A stretch of 64,000 bases of DNA from Fibrella forsythiae. GTDB taxonomy: Bacteria; Bacteroidota; Bacteroidia; Cytophagales; Spirosomataceae. Below are positions 53,417 through 61,742 of the stretch, in pieces (the stretch's first letter is position 1; each line of letters starts with the position of its first letter). The stretch lies in the NCBI RefSeq assembly GCF_017353175.1, contig NZ_JAFMYW010000006.1:124001-188000 (forward strand), given 5' to 3'. A program made the position numbers and the translations under genes. The notes beneath the pieces were generated by a model. It was not told where the DNA came from. It saw only the letters and a list, made by a program, of their open reading frames with translations, and did no database searches.

Positions 53417-54358
53417 TTATCGGCTTCCAAGTGGGAATAAATAGCCCAGAGAAACCTGACCAGTGATTGGTTTACCGGGGATATTAGCAAAATCATACGT
53501 GCCTTTCGAGTCGCCAAGGGGGTAATAGCCCCGTGCTTCAACGGTGATTTTACCGGGCCCGGCCGGAATACCTACTCCCAGCCCAAGTGCACCGCCGTAG
53601 CGAATGACCGTCTCTGTACTACCCGATTCCAACGCATAGGTACCGTATGGCCCGACGTTTACGAAGAAACGGGTGTTGCCCTGCTGACCAAACTGAAACT
53701 TCGCTAGTAACGGCACAACCAGCGAACTGGCTGATATGGTGCCAGTCGTACTCTTCAGGTAATCCTGATTGAAGTTGATTTCTGGCTGGAACGCAATGCC
53801 TCCCCGACCAAACTGAAAGACTATGCCTGCATGAAAGCCATAGAGCGGATCGGGCGTCACATCAATGGTACCACCCGTCCCGGTCGGAATAACTAACCGT
53901 TCCAGGTACGTACTGTAGTTGCCTCCAACGCGTACGCCAATGTAGGTACGTGCCTCGCTGTCAGCCTGTTTAGTTTCTGTGCCAGTGGGGAATCCGCCCG
54001 TCATGCTGCCACCATTACGAGTTGATCCCTGCCCTTTCTTACCTGTATTAGGCGTATTTGGCTGGTTTTTCACACCGTGCAGTTCGTCATACATCTGCTG
54101 TTTCTTAACCGCATCCAGGGTAGCTGCGTTTTCGGGCTCAGTGCTCGGGAAAGTCAGCGTAGAGGGTGCCGGTTCTGTGGCTACTGCTGCTACTGTTGCA
54201 GGCCGGGGTTTTGTAACTACCGGCTTTTTCACGGCCGTGGTAGTCGACGTTTTCGTAGTCGTAGTGGCTTTCTTAGCAGTAGTCGTCTTTTTCTTGGTCT
54301 GAGCGGTAGCCACAGATAAGCAAAGGCAGATGCAGAGGAAGGTGAGTAATGACCTCAT
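53417..54358 (-). CDS. Outer-membrane beta-barrel protein with Thr/Lys-rich linker
   Basis: The 313-residue protein has a signal peptide (residues 1-19, cleavage after ATA). A long low-complexity Thr/Lys/Ala region follows (TKKKTTTAKKATTTTKT), with Pro repeats to residue 70. A C-terminal eight-stranded-type barrel begins YIGVRVGGNYSTYLERL and ends VSLGYLFPLGSR (OMP_b-brl_2-like). It resembles PorT-type or OmpA-like small barrels but shows no OmpA C-domain. The linker may lie in the periplasm. The function is unknown. Confidence 0.8.
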   Translation of the reverse strand: MRSLLTFLCICLCLSVATAQTKKKTTTAKKATTTTKTSTTTAVKKPVVTKPRPATVAAVATEPAPSTLTFPSTEPENAATLDAVKKQQMYDELHGVKNQPNTPNTGKKGQGSTRNGGSMTGGFPTGTETKQADSEARTYIGVRVGGNYSTYLERLVIPTGTGGTIDVTPDPLYGFHAGIVFQFGRGGIAFQPEINFNQDYLKSTTGTISASSLVVPLLAKFQFGQQGNTRFFVNVGPYGTYALESGSTETVIRYGGALGLGVGIPAGPGKITVEARGYYPLGDSKGTYDFANIPGKPITGQVSLGYLFPLGSR

Positions 54359-54530
54359 AGAACGATGTGGTTAAATGATGAAAGGTTGAACAAAGTTGAC
54401 TCCTTATTAAGTGACTTACTACTTCATTTGATGTAACGGCTGTTAGAGTATACGACTGGCAGCATACAGGCTCTCTTTTGAAACAAAGATGCTATTTTCT
54501 GCTTTTACCGTTAGCTTCCGGTAGTATATC

Positions 54531-55238
54531 ATGACAACACAACACCCCAAAACAGCCCTGATTACGGGCGCAAATAAAGGCATTGGTTTCGAAATAGCCC
54601 GTCAATTGGCTAAACGTGGTTTCGCTGTATTTGTTGGATCACGCGATATGGCCAAAGGGCGAGCCGCCGCCCAGTCGCTTTGCGATGAAGGGTATGAGGC
54701 CACATTTATTCAACTTGACGTTGTTGATCCGGTCAGTATTAAACAGGCCGCAGGTACGTTCTCGCAGAAAGCGGATCATCTGGATGTGCTCATTAATAAT
54801 GCAGCTATTCTGGAAGATCACGGCGAGACCATCCTAAAATTAAATCCTGAATTGCTCGACCGAACGCTGGCGACCAACGTGCAGGGAACCATCATGGTTA
54901 CCCAGGACTTTCTGCCCTATCTGCAAAAAAGCCCGGCTGGTGCCCGGATCATAAACGTATCGAGCGACGTGTCGACGTTGAGCACGATGCAGACTTATGC
55001 GCCAGCTTACAGTATTTCAAAAGCAGCCCTGAATGCCGTAACCCGGCAGTTTGCGGCGGCGCTGCCCCATATGGCGGTCAACGCGGTTAGCCCCGGCTGG
55101 GTCCGTACCGACATGGGCGGAGCCGGAGCCAGCCGCCCGGTTGACAAAGGAGCCGAAACGATTGTCTGGCTCGCGGCCGAGGCACCCGTAACCGAAACCG
55201 GTAAATTCTGGCGTGACAAAGAAGCTATTGGCTGGTAG
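54531..55238 (+). CDS. SDR family oxidoreductase (carbonyl-reductase-like)
   Basis: This cytosolic NADPH-dependent reductase has 235 residues. It carries TGANKGIG near the start, NNAAIL, Ser in VSSDVS, YSISK as the catalytic Tyr/Lys, and SPGWVRTDMGG. The TGANKGIGFE variant is typical of the carbonyl reductase 1-like subgroup that reduces quinones and aldehydes. It stands alone, about 100 bp before trxA in the same direction. The substrate is unknown. Confidence 0.92.
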   Translation: MTTQHPKTALITGANKGIGFEIARQLAKRGFAVFVGSRDMAKGRAAAQSLCDEGYEATFIQLDVVDPVSIKQAAGTFSQKADHLDVLINNAAILEDHGETILKLNPELLDRTLATNVQGTIMVTQDFLPYLQKSPAGARIINVSSDVSTLSTMQTYAPAYSISKAALNAVTRQFAAALPHMAVNAVSPGWVRTDMGGAGASRPVDKGAETIVWLAAEAPVTETGKFWRDKEAIGW

Positions 55239-55339
55239 AGCAGTCTGTATGACCGCTCAATGGGTCGGGGGAACTAAAGACTACAGGGCGGGTTTATGGC
55301 ATTGAAACAAAGTAGAACGCAATAAACTAACGTATAATC

Positions 55340-55672
55340 ATGGCAGCAGGATCAAAGGCTATCGAAGCTACTGACGCTAACTTCAGCGACCTTATCAATT
55401 CAGACATCCCCGTACTGGTCGATTTTTGGGCCGAATGGTGTGGACCCTGTAAGATGATCGGGCCCGTTGTAGAGCAGCTCGCTAATGAATATGACGGCAA
55501 AGCGGTAATCGCTAAAATGGACGTCGATCAAAACGCGCAGGTACCCATGCAGTTTGGCATTCGTAGCATTCCTACACTGATGGTATTCAAGAACGGCCAG
55601 ATGGTCGATAAGGTAATTGGCGCGGTACCCAAATCGGTACTCGAGCAAAAATTGCAGGCTCAGTTGGTGTAG
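55340..55672 (+). CDS. trxA: Thioredoxin
   Basis: This 110-residue dithiol reductase has the active site WCGPC (Cys34/Cys37), the buried Asp in VLVDFWAEW, the cis-Pro loop RSIPTLMVF, and the usual closing helix. It has no signal peptide, so it is cytosolic. It serves ribonucleotide reductase and other disulfide substrates. A strong terminator follows directly. Confidence 0.97.
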   Translation: MAAGSKAIEATDANFSDLINSDIPVLVDFWAEWCGPCKMIGPVVEQLANEYDGKAVIAKMDVDQNAQVPMQFGIRSIPTLMVFKNGQMVDKVIGAVPKSVLEQKLQAQLV

Positions 55673-55701
55673 CCCGCCCGAGTCAGTATGAATTGCCCAA
55701 A

Positions 55702-55728
55702 AGCCAGCCCATCGGGTTGGCTTTTTTT
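55702..55728 (+). terminator. trxA terminator
   Basis: AGCCAGCCC pairs with GGGTTGGCT around a 3-nt loop, with one G-U, followed by seven T. It begins 29 bp after the trxA stop. Confidence 0.88.
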
Positions 55729-55841
55729 ATTGGTCAAGTCTGGGGTACATTAGGCCAGTCCCGTAACCGTTTATCCGTAATACCCGTTGTAGGTTTCAGA
55801 CAAGATTGTAGTATTGCCTCGTCAACCACGACTAACCAACT

Positions 55842-56567
55842 ATGGCCGATTTCGCACAGAATGCTGACAGAAGTTTCGGAGATAAGCTACTGGGGTTCTT
55901 CATCAAAGAAGACCCCGCTTCTGCGAACGTACCTGCTGCTCAACCCACGCCCAGCCGGGTTACACAACCCGTTTCAGCTGGCCAGGCGTCGACACCCGCT
56001 CAATCAGGTGCCGGTTCTGGCCCGCTGGCGAGTTCACCCATTGGCTCGGTAGACACCAAATTTGTTGATCATTTTGCTGGTGTGCTAAGTAAAGCCAATC
56101 TGCAGGGGCCTGACTACTTCGAGTTCCGCGAGATTTTAAAGAACCTGAGCAACCTGGGGCTGCCCGAAGACAAACAGTTTCAGGCAGCCTGGGCCAGCTT
56201 CAAGGCTATGGCCGCTACCGGCGACCCCAGCGTGCTGGCTACAGCAGCCAATCAGTATCTGACTGCCCTGAGTACTGACCGCGATGCCTTTCTGAAAAGT
56301 GTGGATGCCGCCATGAAAGAGCGCGTTGGTGGTCTTCAGGAAGAGCAGCAGAAACTCCAGGCCGATAATGAATCAATTGCCAAACAGATCACCGAGCTAC
56401 AGCAACGCGTTACAGCCAATACAGACCGCTTGACAAAAATCACGGGTGAAGTGGCTGAACAAAGCTCGAAGATCAGCCAGAACAGAGCCAACTTCGAAGC
56501 TACCTACGCTACCTTCACCGACCAGATCAAGGCCGACGTCTCGAAGATTGCAACATACCTGAAATAA
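55842..56567 (+). CDS. Soluble coiled-coil protein of unknown function, first of a T6SS-adjacent trio
   Basis: The 241-residue protein has no signal peptide. Residues 1-18 form a short amphipathic helix (FGDKLLGFFI). Residues 25-65 are Pro/Ala/Ser/Gln-rich linker. A helical domain spans about 70-150 (VDHFAGVLSKANLQGPDYFEFREIL), and a long coiled coil runs 160-240 with heptads of Leu, Ile and Gln. No known family is recognised. It is followed by a membrane coiled-coil gene and a Ppx-like gene in the same direction, then by the T6SS sheath operon. A cytosolic partner of those membrane proteins is a fair guess. Confidence 0.7.
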   Translation: MADFAQNADRSFGDKLLGFFIKEDPASANVPAAQPTPSRVTQPVSAGQASTPAQSGAGSGPLASSPIGSVDTKFVDHFAGVLSKANLQGPDYFEFREILKNLSNLGLPEDKQFQAAWASFKAMAATGDPSVLATAANQYLTALSTDRDAFLKSVDAAMKERVGGLQEEQQKLQADNESIAKQITELQQRVTANTDRLTKITGEVAEQSSKISQNRANFEATYATFTDQIKADVSKIATYLK

Positions 56568-56705
56568 GTTTACCCGCACCGGCGGACCGGTTTTCTGTTT
56601 GCAGTTGTGCTGCTATTCAGAATTTACCCCGCCGAAGACAACCAACGGGGCAAAAGCAAAGTAACCGCAACCTGTAAACACAAAAACACTTTCAACTTCT
56701 TAATT

Positions 56706-57737
56706 ATGGCTTCTCCTGATTTTTCACAACTAGCGGGTGGTAATGCCAGCGACGGCAGCAAAGGGTCGTTCTGGAGCCGCCCGGAAGGCATCACCGGTAT
56801 GCTTCTGCTGGGTGCACTGGGGGCCGTTGGCCTCGTTTATTTCAACCGAATCCTGGAATTCCTGATTCGTGCTACCGAGAATACGCTGTATCTGGCATTT
56901 CTGCTGGGTGCACTGGCCCTGCTCGTCTTCCTGTTTACCAGCCGGGATGTGCGTACTGCCGTATTTTTCCTCTACAAAACGCTGATGCGCAAGATTACGG
57001 GCACCATTATTCAACTGGACCCGATCGCCATCATGAAAATCTACGTGCAGGACCTACGCGAAAAACGCGAGAAAATGCAGGGGCAGATTGATACCCTGGC
57101 CGGGCAACTGGTGAAACTCAACAAGAAGATAAACGAGAACAACGACTCGATTAAACAGAAGTTTGCCGAAGCCAACAAAGCCAACGAGCTGGCCGCCACC
57201 AAACCAGGCATGAAAGAGGCTGCTACCCTGGCAACTATGGAAGGCGCTGGTCTCCAGGAAATGAACGAGAAGTTATTTCCGCTGCAACGGAATATGAAAC
57301 TTGTGCTCGAATTCATGGAGAAAGTCAATAAATCGGCCGATTACCTGATCAAGGAAACCGACATCAAGGTAAAGTTGAAAGAAACTGAATATCAGATCGT
57401 TAAAGAAAGCTCAAATGCGCTCAAGACGGCGGTTAGCATCTTCAAAGGAAATCCCGACAAGAAGTTTTACTTCGACGAATCGATGGAGTATATCCAGGAC
57501 GATATGAGCAAGAAGCTTGGCGAGATGAAACGGGCGATGGACCTGTCGATGGACTTTATCAACGGGGTTGATATTCAGAACGGCATGCTCTCTGATAAAG
57601 GGCAAACCTTACTGGAAGCATACAACAAAGGCGAATTCTCACTTGTTCAGCTAAATGCACCGGCTGCTGATCGTCCTGTAGAAGCACGGGTTATTAATCC
57701 GCCCAAAGACGAAGGCTACCGTAGCCTGCTCGATTAA
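56706..57737 (+). CDS. Membrane protein with long coiled coil, second of the trio
   Basis: The protein has 343 residues. Two membrane helices at about 32-52 (GMLLLGALGAVGLVYF) and 62-80 (YLAFLLGALALLVFLF) are followed by a cytoplasmic part that is nearly all coiled coil from about 120 to 290 (DLREKREKMQGQIDTLAGQLV). The pattern recalls PspA-like or TelA-type helical proteins, but no diagnostic motif is visible. The ATG giving MASPDFSQLAGG was chosen; the upstream in-frame codons look non-coding. Same-strand neighbours suggest it forms a complex with the products on either side. Confidence 0.72.
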   Translation: MASPDFSQLAGGNASDGSKGSFWSRPEGITGMLLLGALGAVGLVYFNRILEFLIRATENTLYLAFLLGALALLVFLFTSRDVRTAVFFLYKTLMRKITGTIIQLDPIAIMKIYVQDLREKREKMQGQIDTLAGQLVKLNKKINENNDSIKQKFAEANKANELAATKPGMKEAATLATMEGAGLQEMNEKLFPLQRNMKLVLEFMEKVNKSADYLIKETDIKVKLKETEYQIVKESSNALKTAVSIFKGNPDKKFYFDESMEYIQDDMSKKLGEMKRAMDLSMDFINGVDIQNGMLSDKGQTLLEAYNKGEFSLVQLNAPAADRPVEARVINPPKDEGYRSLLD

Positions 57738-57750
57738 TTACACGGGTAAC

Positions 57751-57794
57751 TGGTTGATTGGTTAATCAGTCATCGGCGCTTAACCAACCAACCA
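57751..57794. repeat. 15-bp inverted repeat before the Ppx-like gene
   Basis: TGGTTGATTGGTTAA at 57751-57765 and its complement at 57780-57794 match at 14 of 15 positions, with a 14-nt loop. It fills half of the 93-bp spacer within the trio. Confidence 0.75.
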
Positions 57795-57830
57795 ATTCCC
57801 TATTCACCCAATAACCATCTCTCTCCCCAC

Positions 57831-58898
57831 ATGCAACGATTAACCACTGCGGGTCGGCTTCTGATTACGGCCCTGATCTTAGCCCTCATTTATTTTGGCC
57901 TGAAATACGTGGCCGGTATTGACCTGATTCAAAAATTCAGAGCGGGCAACAAAACCGAACAAACTGATACCACATCGCCTACGCTCCCACCGGGTCAGGA
58001 AGCAACGGAGGCTGCACAAGGCACTGGTGGTGTTGATGTTAACGCTGGCGAATCAACAGCTAGCTCAGAGGCCAGTAGCGACGGCGGGTCGCAGGCTGCT
58101 TTCAATTATCAGGCTCCTGAACCCCAGGGCGGCAAACTGAAAGGCGTTGTTGAATTGGGAGCCAGCGGCTTTAACTCGTTCATTGTCAGAATCGACGATC
58201 AGAAACGATGGAAGCTGGAGAAATTCGAATTTGGCAATAGCCTGGTGCTTGAAAATATGGCAACCGATCTTGATATCCGGGCGGGCCTGAAGCAATACAT
58301 TGCCAATATGCTCAACTTCGGCGTGAATGGCCGTGAGATCCAGTTTGTGATTAGTTCGGGCGCCCTAAAAGCAGAAACCACCCAGAAAATCATCAAGAAC
58401 CTGAAAGCCCTCAACTACGTAGTGAATACCGTAACGCCCGAACAGGAAGGTAAGCTGGCACTCCGGGCTGCACTCCCTGCTGAATTCGATGATAATGCCT
58501 TTGTGGTTGACATTGGCTCGGGTAATACCAAAATTTCATGGAGAACAGGAAGCAATGTAAGCGCGCTAGAGACCTATGGAGCAAAGTATTTTCAGAATGG
58601 CGATACCGACGATAAGGTGTATGACGACGTGAAGGCTAAAGCCAAACAGGTGCCGGCTGATCTGCGCAAAACCTGTTTCATCATTGGTGGTGTTCCGTCT
58701 GAACTGGCCAAACAGGTACGTAAAGGGAAAGAGCGATACACCGTGCTGAAGATGCCTGCGGGCTATACTGGCGAAAACGCGAAACAGAAAGCTGGTCTGA
58801 CTATTTATAAAGCTGTTGCCGACGCTACAGGTACACAACAGTTTGTTTTCGACTGGGATGCCAACTTCACCATCGGTTATCTGCTATCGCTGAAATAA
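57831..58898 (+). CDS. Membrane-anchored Ppx/GppA-like ASKHA protein, third of the trio
   Basis: The 355-residue protein has one N-terminal membrane helix (residues 9-27), a low-complexity Thr/Ser/Gly/Glu region to residue 95, and then an actin-fold (ASKHA) domain. GVVELGASGFNSFIVRI at 105-121 is the phosphate-1 strand pair. TPEQEGKLALRAAL followed by FVVDIGSGNTKISW (224-237) follows the Ppx/GppA order (the xEEA segment, then DIGGGS-type phosphate-2). The Ppx Glu and one Gly of the second motif are changed, so catalysis is doubtful. It is shorter than true exopolyphosphatase and lacks the HD-like C-domain. A nucleotide- or (p)ppGpp-sensing membrane protein linked to the T6SS is a possible reading. 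Confidence 0.65.
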   Translation: MQRLTTAGRLLITALILALIYFGLKYVAGIDLIQKFRAGNKTEQTDTTSPTLPPGQEATEAAQGTGGVDVNAGESTASSEASSDGGSQAAFNYQAPEPQGGKLKGVVELGASGFNSFIVRIDDQKRWKLEKFEFGNSLVLENMATDLDIRAGLKQYIANMLNFGVNGREIQFVISSGALKAETTQKIIKNLKALNYVVNTVTPEQEGKLALRAALPAEFDDNAFVVDIGSGNTKISWRTGSNVSALETYGAKYFQNGDTDDKVYDDVKAKAKQVPADLRKTCFIIGGVPSELAKQVRKGKERYTVLKMPAGYTGENAKQKAGLTIYKAVADATGTQQFVFDWDANFTIGYLLSLK

Positions 58899-58917
58899 GC
58901 AACGCCTACTCGATTCA

Positions 58918-58961
58918 GGGGCTTCTGACCACACAAACACGTGTAGTTGGAAGCCCTTTTT
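58918..58961 (+). terminator. Terminator after the Ppx-like gene
   Basis: A GGGCTTC/GAAGCCC stem with inner pairs (ACAC/GTGT) is followed by TTTTTGTTTG. It begins 20 bp after the stop codon and separates the trio from the T6SS sheath genes. Confidence 0.8.
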
Positions 58962-59209
58962 GTTTGAGCGGTTAGTAATGTTCAACGTTTACCGTTTGCT
59001 AAATGGATACTATTTTCTATTTATTATACATATCAGATATACTATCAAATTGCGTTACCCAGAGAGTATAGTCGACAGATGGGGAGCAACCGCTTACGAA
59101 AAGATCACTTATTAATTCTGGCGATTCAGAAAAACAGTTGGCATAAAAGCACTGTTTCAGTAGCTTAGTAGCTAAGTCCTATCGGCTAGCCTAATTAAAT
59201 AGAAATTTG
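58962..59209. other. AT-rich promoter region of the T6SS sheath operon
   Basis: The 248 bases are more AT-rich than the flanks, especially 59000-59060, and contain no gene. No perfect TTG-N20-TAnnTTTG pair was found; a TTTG at about 58995 is the only -33 candidate. AGTAGCTTAGTAGCTAAG near 59158 is a small repeat. A transcript start for tssB is expected here. Confidence 0.4.
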
Positions 59210-59665
59210 ATGAACCAATTTGACAACACAATGCCCGGTGCCTGGCCCGGCTTGCGCGAGATTCCCCCAAGCCTCTCGCCTATCAGCATGAACAAGACGC
59301 TGTATATCGGCAAGTTCACTGATGAGTTGCCGATGGAGGCGGAAGCCGTTCCCGACATGGAATCGGTTGATGACGTGATGGATCATTATAAGCCGGAGGT
59401 CACCGTTATGTTGAGTAGCCAACAAGGTGAACCGATGGCCGAGACGTTTAAATTTGGCCGCCTGGGCGACTTTACCCCAGAGGGTATTGTTGATCAAAGT
59501 CCTTACCTGACAGAGCTGAACGACCAGATGCGAGATCTGCAGCGGATCAACTACCAACTGCGCTCCAACAAAATGCTGCAGCACGCTATTCAGAACCCTC
59601 AGGCAAAACAAACCATGCTGGCCATGATTCAGCAGATGATCGACGAAATAGAGCAGGCTAGCTAG
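59210..59665 (+). CDS. tssB: T6SS contractile sheath small subunit TssB
   Basis: The 151-residue protein joins TssC to form the cytoplasmic contractile sheath around the Hcp tube. The family stretch FKFGRLGDFTPEGIVDQSPYL is at about 82-102, after the beta-strand that carries PEVTVMLSS. The C-terminal helix (LQRINYQLRSNKMLQHAIQNP) matches the VipA coiled-coil tail. The start was placed at the ATG; the codon before it is TTG in the same frame. tssC follows after 44 bp. The subtype iii origin is supported by the company of short TssD and long TssC. Confidence 0.88.
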   Translation: MNQFDNTMPGAWPGLREIPPSLSPISMNKTLYIGKFTDELPMEAEAVPDMESVDDVMDHYKPEVTVMLSSQQGEPMAETFKFGRLGDFTPEGIVDQSPYLTELNDQMRDLQRINYQLRSNKMLQHAIQNPQAKQTMLAMIQQMIDEIEQAS

Positions 59666-59709
59666 CTCCTGCTTTGGTGAAATCCATACCTATCTAATCC
59701 ACGTTTGCC

Positions 59710-61110
59710 ATGGCTGAACAGCAAAAAAACCAGACTATCAATCAACAAACCGGCACGCAGGAGCGTGAACTTGCCGCCGGCCGATCGTTTTCTCAGAATA
59801 TTGCTGAACTTCAGCAGCTTAAGTTCGGAGGCTATAAACTCCTCGAAACCACCATTGAAGGGGCCGACAGCCTGAATCCGGAACGGCGGGCCAAGCGCGA
59901 AATCTTTCTGAAAGAAAGCGACCGTCGCCGCGACCGTGAAGCCCTGCTTAAACGCCTCGAACTGTGGAAAGAAATGCTGTCTACAGAAGGTAGTGTGGCC
60001 GAACTAGCCGAGCAGACCCAGCAAAAGCTCGAAGCAACCGAAGAACTTCACAAACAGAATGTGAAGGACGTACTCGATGCCAGTCGCGAACTGGAAGCAA
60101 CCTACCGGGGTGTGGCACTCTACTTTGCCAATGCCAATCAGAGCGGATTCAAAGTGCGCAATATCGTTTTTGTAAACGCCGGTCTGAGTCAGCTCGATCC
60201 AGCCAACGTGTACAACAACGAAACCATCGAGTTCGTAAAGAACGAAATTCACCAGGTCTATAACCGGTTCGACCTGCAGGAGAGCTACTCACTGCTGATC
60301 ATCCCGGGTTACCTCGGTAAAAAAACGGTGGTGGATGCCTGGGCCAAGATAGCCAGTGACCATAAGCTGATGCTCATCACCGACTACCGTAACATGGGCG
60401 GGCTGAAAGACACGATCAAGGAATTTCAGCGCGAGAAACTCTCGCAGGACGTACCCAGATTTGCCAACGTGATGATGACGGTAAACCACCTGGTTGGCCG
60501 GGGCAAGTACGATGAATACGGCGAAGAGGAAGACCTGTATATCGAGCCTTCAACAGCATTAGCGGGGAAAATCCACCAGAATCTGATCTCCCAGGTATCG
60601 GCAGGGTTGCAGTTCGGTGCGCTTGAAGAAGTAGATGGCGTACGAATGAACCTGCTTAAGACAGAGGTTGGCGAACTGGAGGGTCTTGGGCTTATTCCGA
60701 TGACCAAAGAGTTTGCCCGTATTATCCCGTTTTCGGGAAAAACGCTTTTTGCAGGCAACAACGTTGGCCTGAAAACCTATTCCGTAGTTCGGGTATTCGA
60801 CTGGCTGATGAAGGTGATGATGAACTTCCTCAACAAACGGGCGATGGAAAACTGGAGCGGCAAGGTAGAGAAACAACTTACCGACGAGATCGTCTCGTTT
60901 CTGGACCGAATCAAAGGCCCCGGAAAGATCATCGACAAATTTGATCCGCCTAAGTTTCGGCAAGACCCCATCCAGCCAGACCGCATCATTGTTGACCTGA
61001 ACATCACGCCGTTTTTTCCGGCCAAGACGTTCATTATCAACCTGACCGGCGAGAAAGGCAGGAATGAAGACACCGGCCGCCGAAACGACTTTAAAGCAGA
61101 AGTTCGATAA
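59710..61110 (+). CDS. tssC: T6SS contractile sheath large subunit TssC
   Basis: This sheath protein has 466 residues, in the usual size range. The N-terminal 120 residues are charged and helical and would interdigitate with TssB. The conserved core includes FVNAGLSQLDPANVYNN, the SLLIIPGYLGKKTVVDAWAKIASDHKLMLITDYR stretch, LFAGNNVGLKTYSVVRVFDWLMKVMMNFLN and the C-terminal VDLNITPFFPAKTFIINLTG strand swap typical of VipB. It lies between tssB and a 180-bp spacer before tssD. Contraction would drive the TssD tube and VgrG spike encoded downstream. Confidence 0.9.
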   Translation: MAEQQKNQTINQQTGTQERELAAGRSFSQNIAELQQLKFGGYKLLETTIEGADSLNPERRAKREIFLKESDRRRDREALLKRLELWKEMLSTEGSVAELAEQTQQKLEATEELHKQNVKDVLDASRELEATYRGVALYFANANQSGFKVRNIVFVNAGLSQLDPANVYNNETIEFVKNEIHQVYNRFDLQESYSLLIIPGYLGKKTVVDAWAKIASDHKLMLITDYRNMGGLKDTIKEFQREKLSQDVPRFANVMMTVNHLVGRGKYDEYGEEEDLYIEPSTALAGKIHQNLISQVSAGLQFGALEEVDGVRMNLLKTEVGELEGLGLIPMTKEFARIIPFSGKTLFAGNNVGLKTYSVVRVFDWLMKVMMNFLNKRAMENWSGKVEKQLTDEIVSFLDRIKGPGKIIDKFDPPKFRQDPIQPDRIIVDLNITPFFPAKTFIINLTGEKGRNEDTGRRNDFKAEVR

Positions 61111-61227
61111 ACTGACCTGGCTTTACGGGCGAGGCTCCATTAAACGGTTGGGGGTGTCGCCCGTGAACCAACCGGCTTGAGTTAGGCGGCGGCTAACTCG
61201 TAACCGCTACAGTTCTGGCAGTTGACG

Positions 61228-61260
61228 TCTATAGGTCTAATAGTATGTAAATCTATAGGT
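61228..61260. repeat. TCTATAGGT direct repeat upstream of tssD
   Basis: TCTATAGGT occurs at 61228-61236 and again at 61252-61260, 24 bp apart, 33 bp before the tssD start. The core CTATAG is palindromic. The spacing of about two helical turns would fit two operator half-sites. Two short hairpins (CGGTTGG/CCAACCG and GAGTTAG/CTAACTC) lie just upstream, near 61144-61200. Confidence 0.4.
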
Positions 61261-61292
61261 TTTATCAATTATCATTCCACGCTTTTCTGACT

Positions 61293-61709
61293 ATGGCCTC
61301 TTCCTTTCGCTCCGAGTTTTCTGTCGATGGTCTCGAAAATCCGCTCACGTTAATTGATAGTTCGATCAACTTCAACCAGTCGACAGACCGGAAGGGACGG
61401 GCATCGGCGGGGGTGCGGAGCGGCCTGGTGCAGGTCTCTATTCTTGGCAACGACCGGGGCGTGTTAACGAACTGGGCGTCTGACCCACTGGCCCTGAAGA
61501 ATGGCTGGATCGTTTACCGCGATCAGAAGGGAGGTACGTTACAGCGGGTTGAATTTAAAGATGCCTACTGTGTGCAGTATCATGAATCGTTCAGGGTTGG
61601 CGATGCCACAGCGGCCTACTCCATTCAGCTGGGAATGACGGCCCGTCAGATCATCATTGACGGTAATGTGCACGATAATATGTGGATGGATTGGAAAATG
61701 GGGGCTTAA
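61293..61709 (+). CDS. tssD: T6SS tube protein TssD (Hcp-like)
   Basis: The 138-residue tube subunit has the subtype iii TssD pattern: SSINFNQSTDRKGRASAGVRSGLVQVSI near the start, a WASDPLALKNGWIVYRDQKGG segment, then VEFKDAYCVQYHESFRVGD and a terminal DNMWMDWKM. Hexameric rings stack inside the TssBC sheath and are ejected with the spike; some also carry effectors. A second tssD lies 1.8 kb downstream. Its own promoter is likely because 180 bp of non-coding DNA precedes it. Confidence 0.9.
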   Translation: MASSFRSEFSVDGLENPLTLIDSSINFNQSTDRKGRASAGVRSGLVQVSILGNDRGVLTNWASDPLALKNGWIVYRDQKGGTLQRVEFKDAYCVQYHESFRVGDATAAYSIQLGMTARQIIIDGNVHDNMWMDWKMGA

Positions 61710-61742
61710 CGATCGCTTTTCTCTTACAAAACAGATGCATTC

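Noticed and set aside
59130-59150. Sigma-54-like TTGGCA before tssB
   Set aside because: The GG and GC are not 10 bp apart, so the -24/-12 rule fails.
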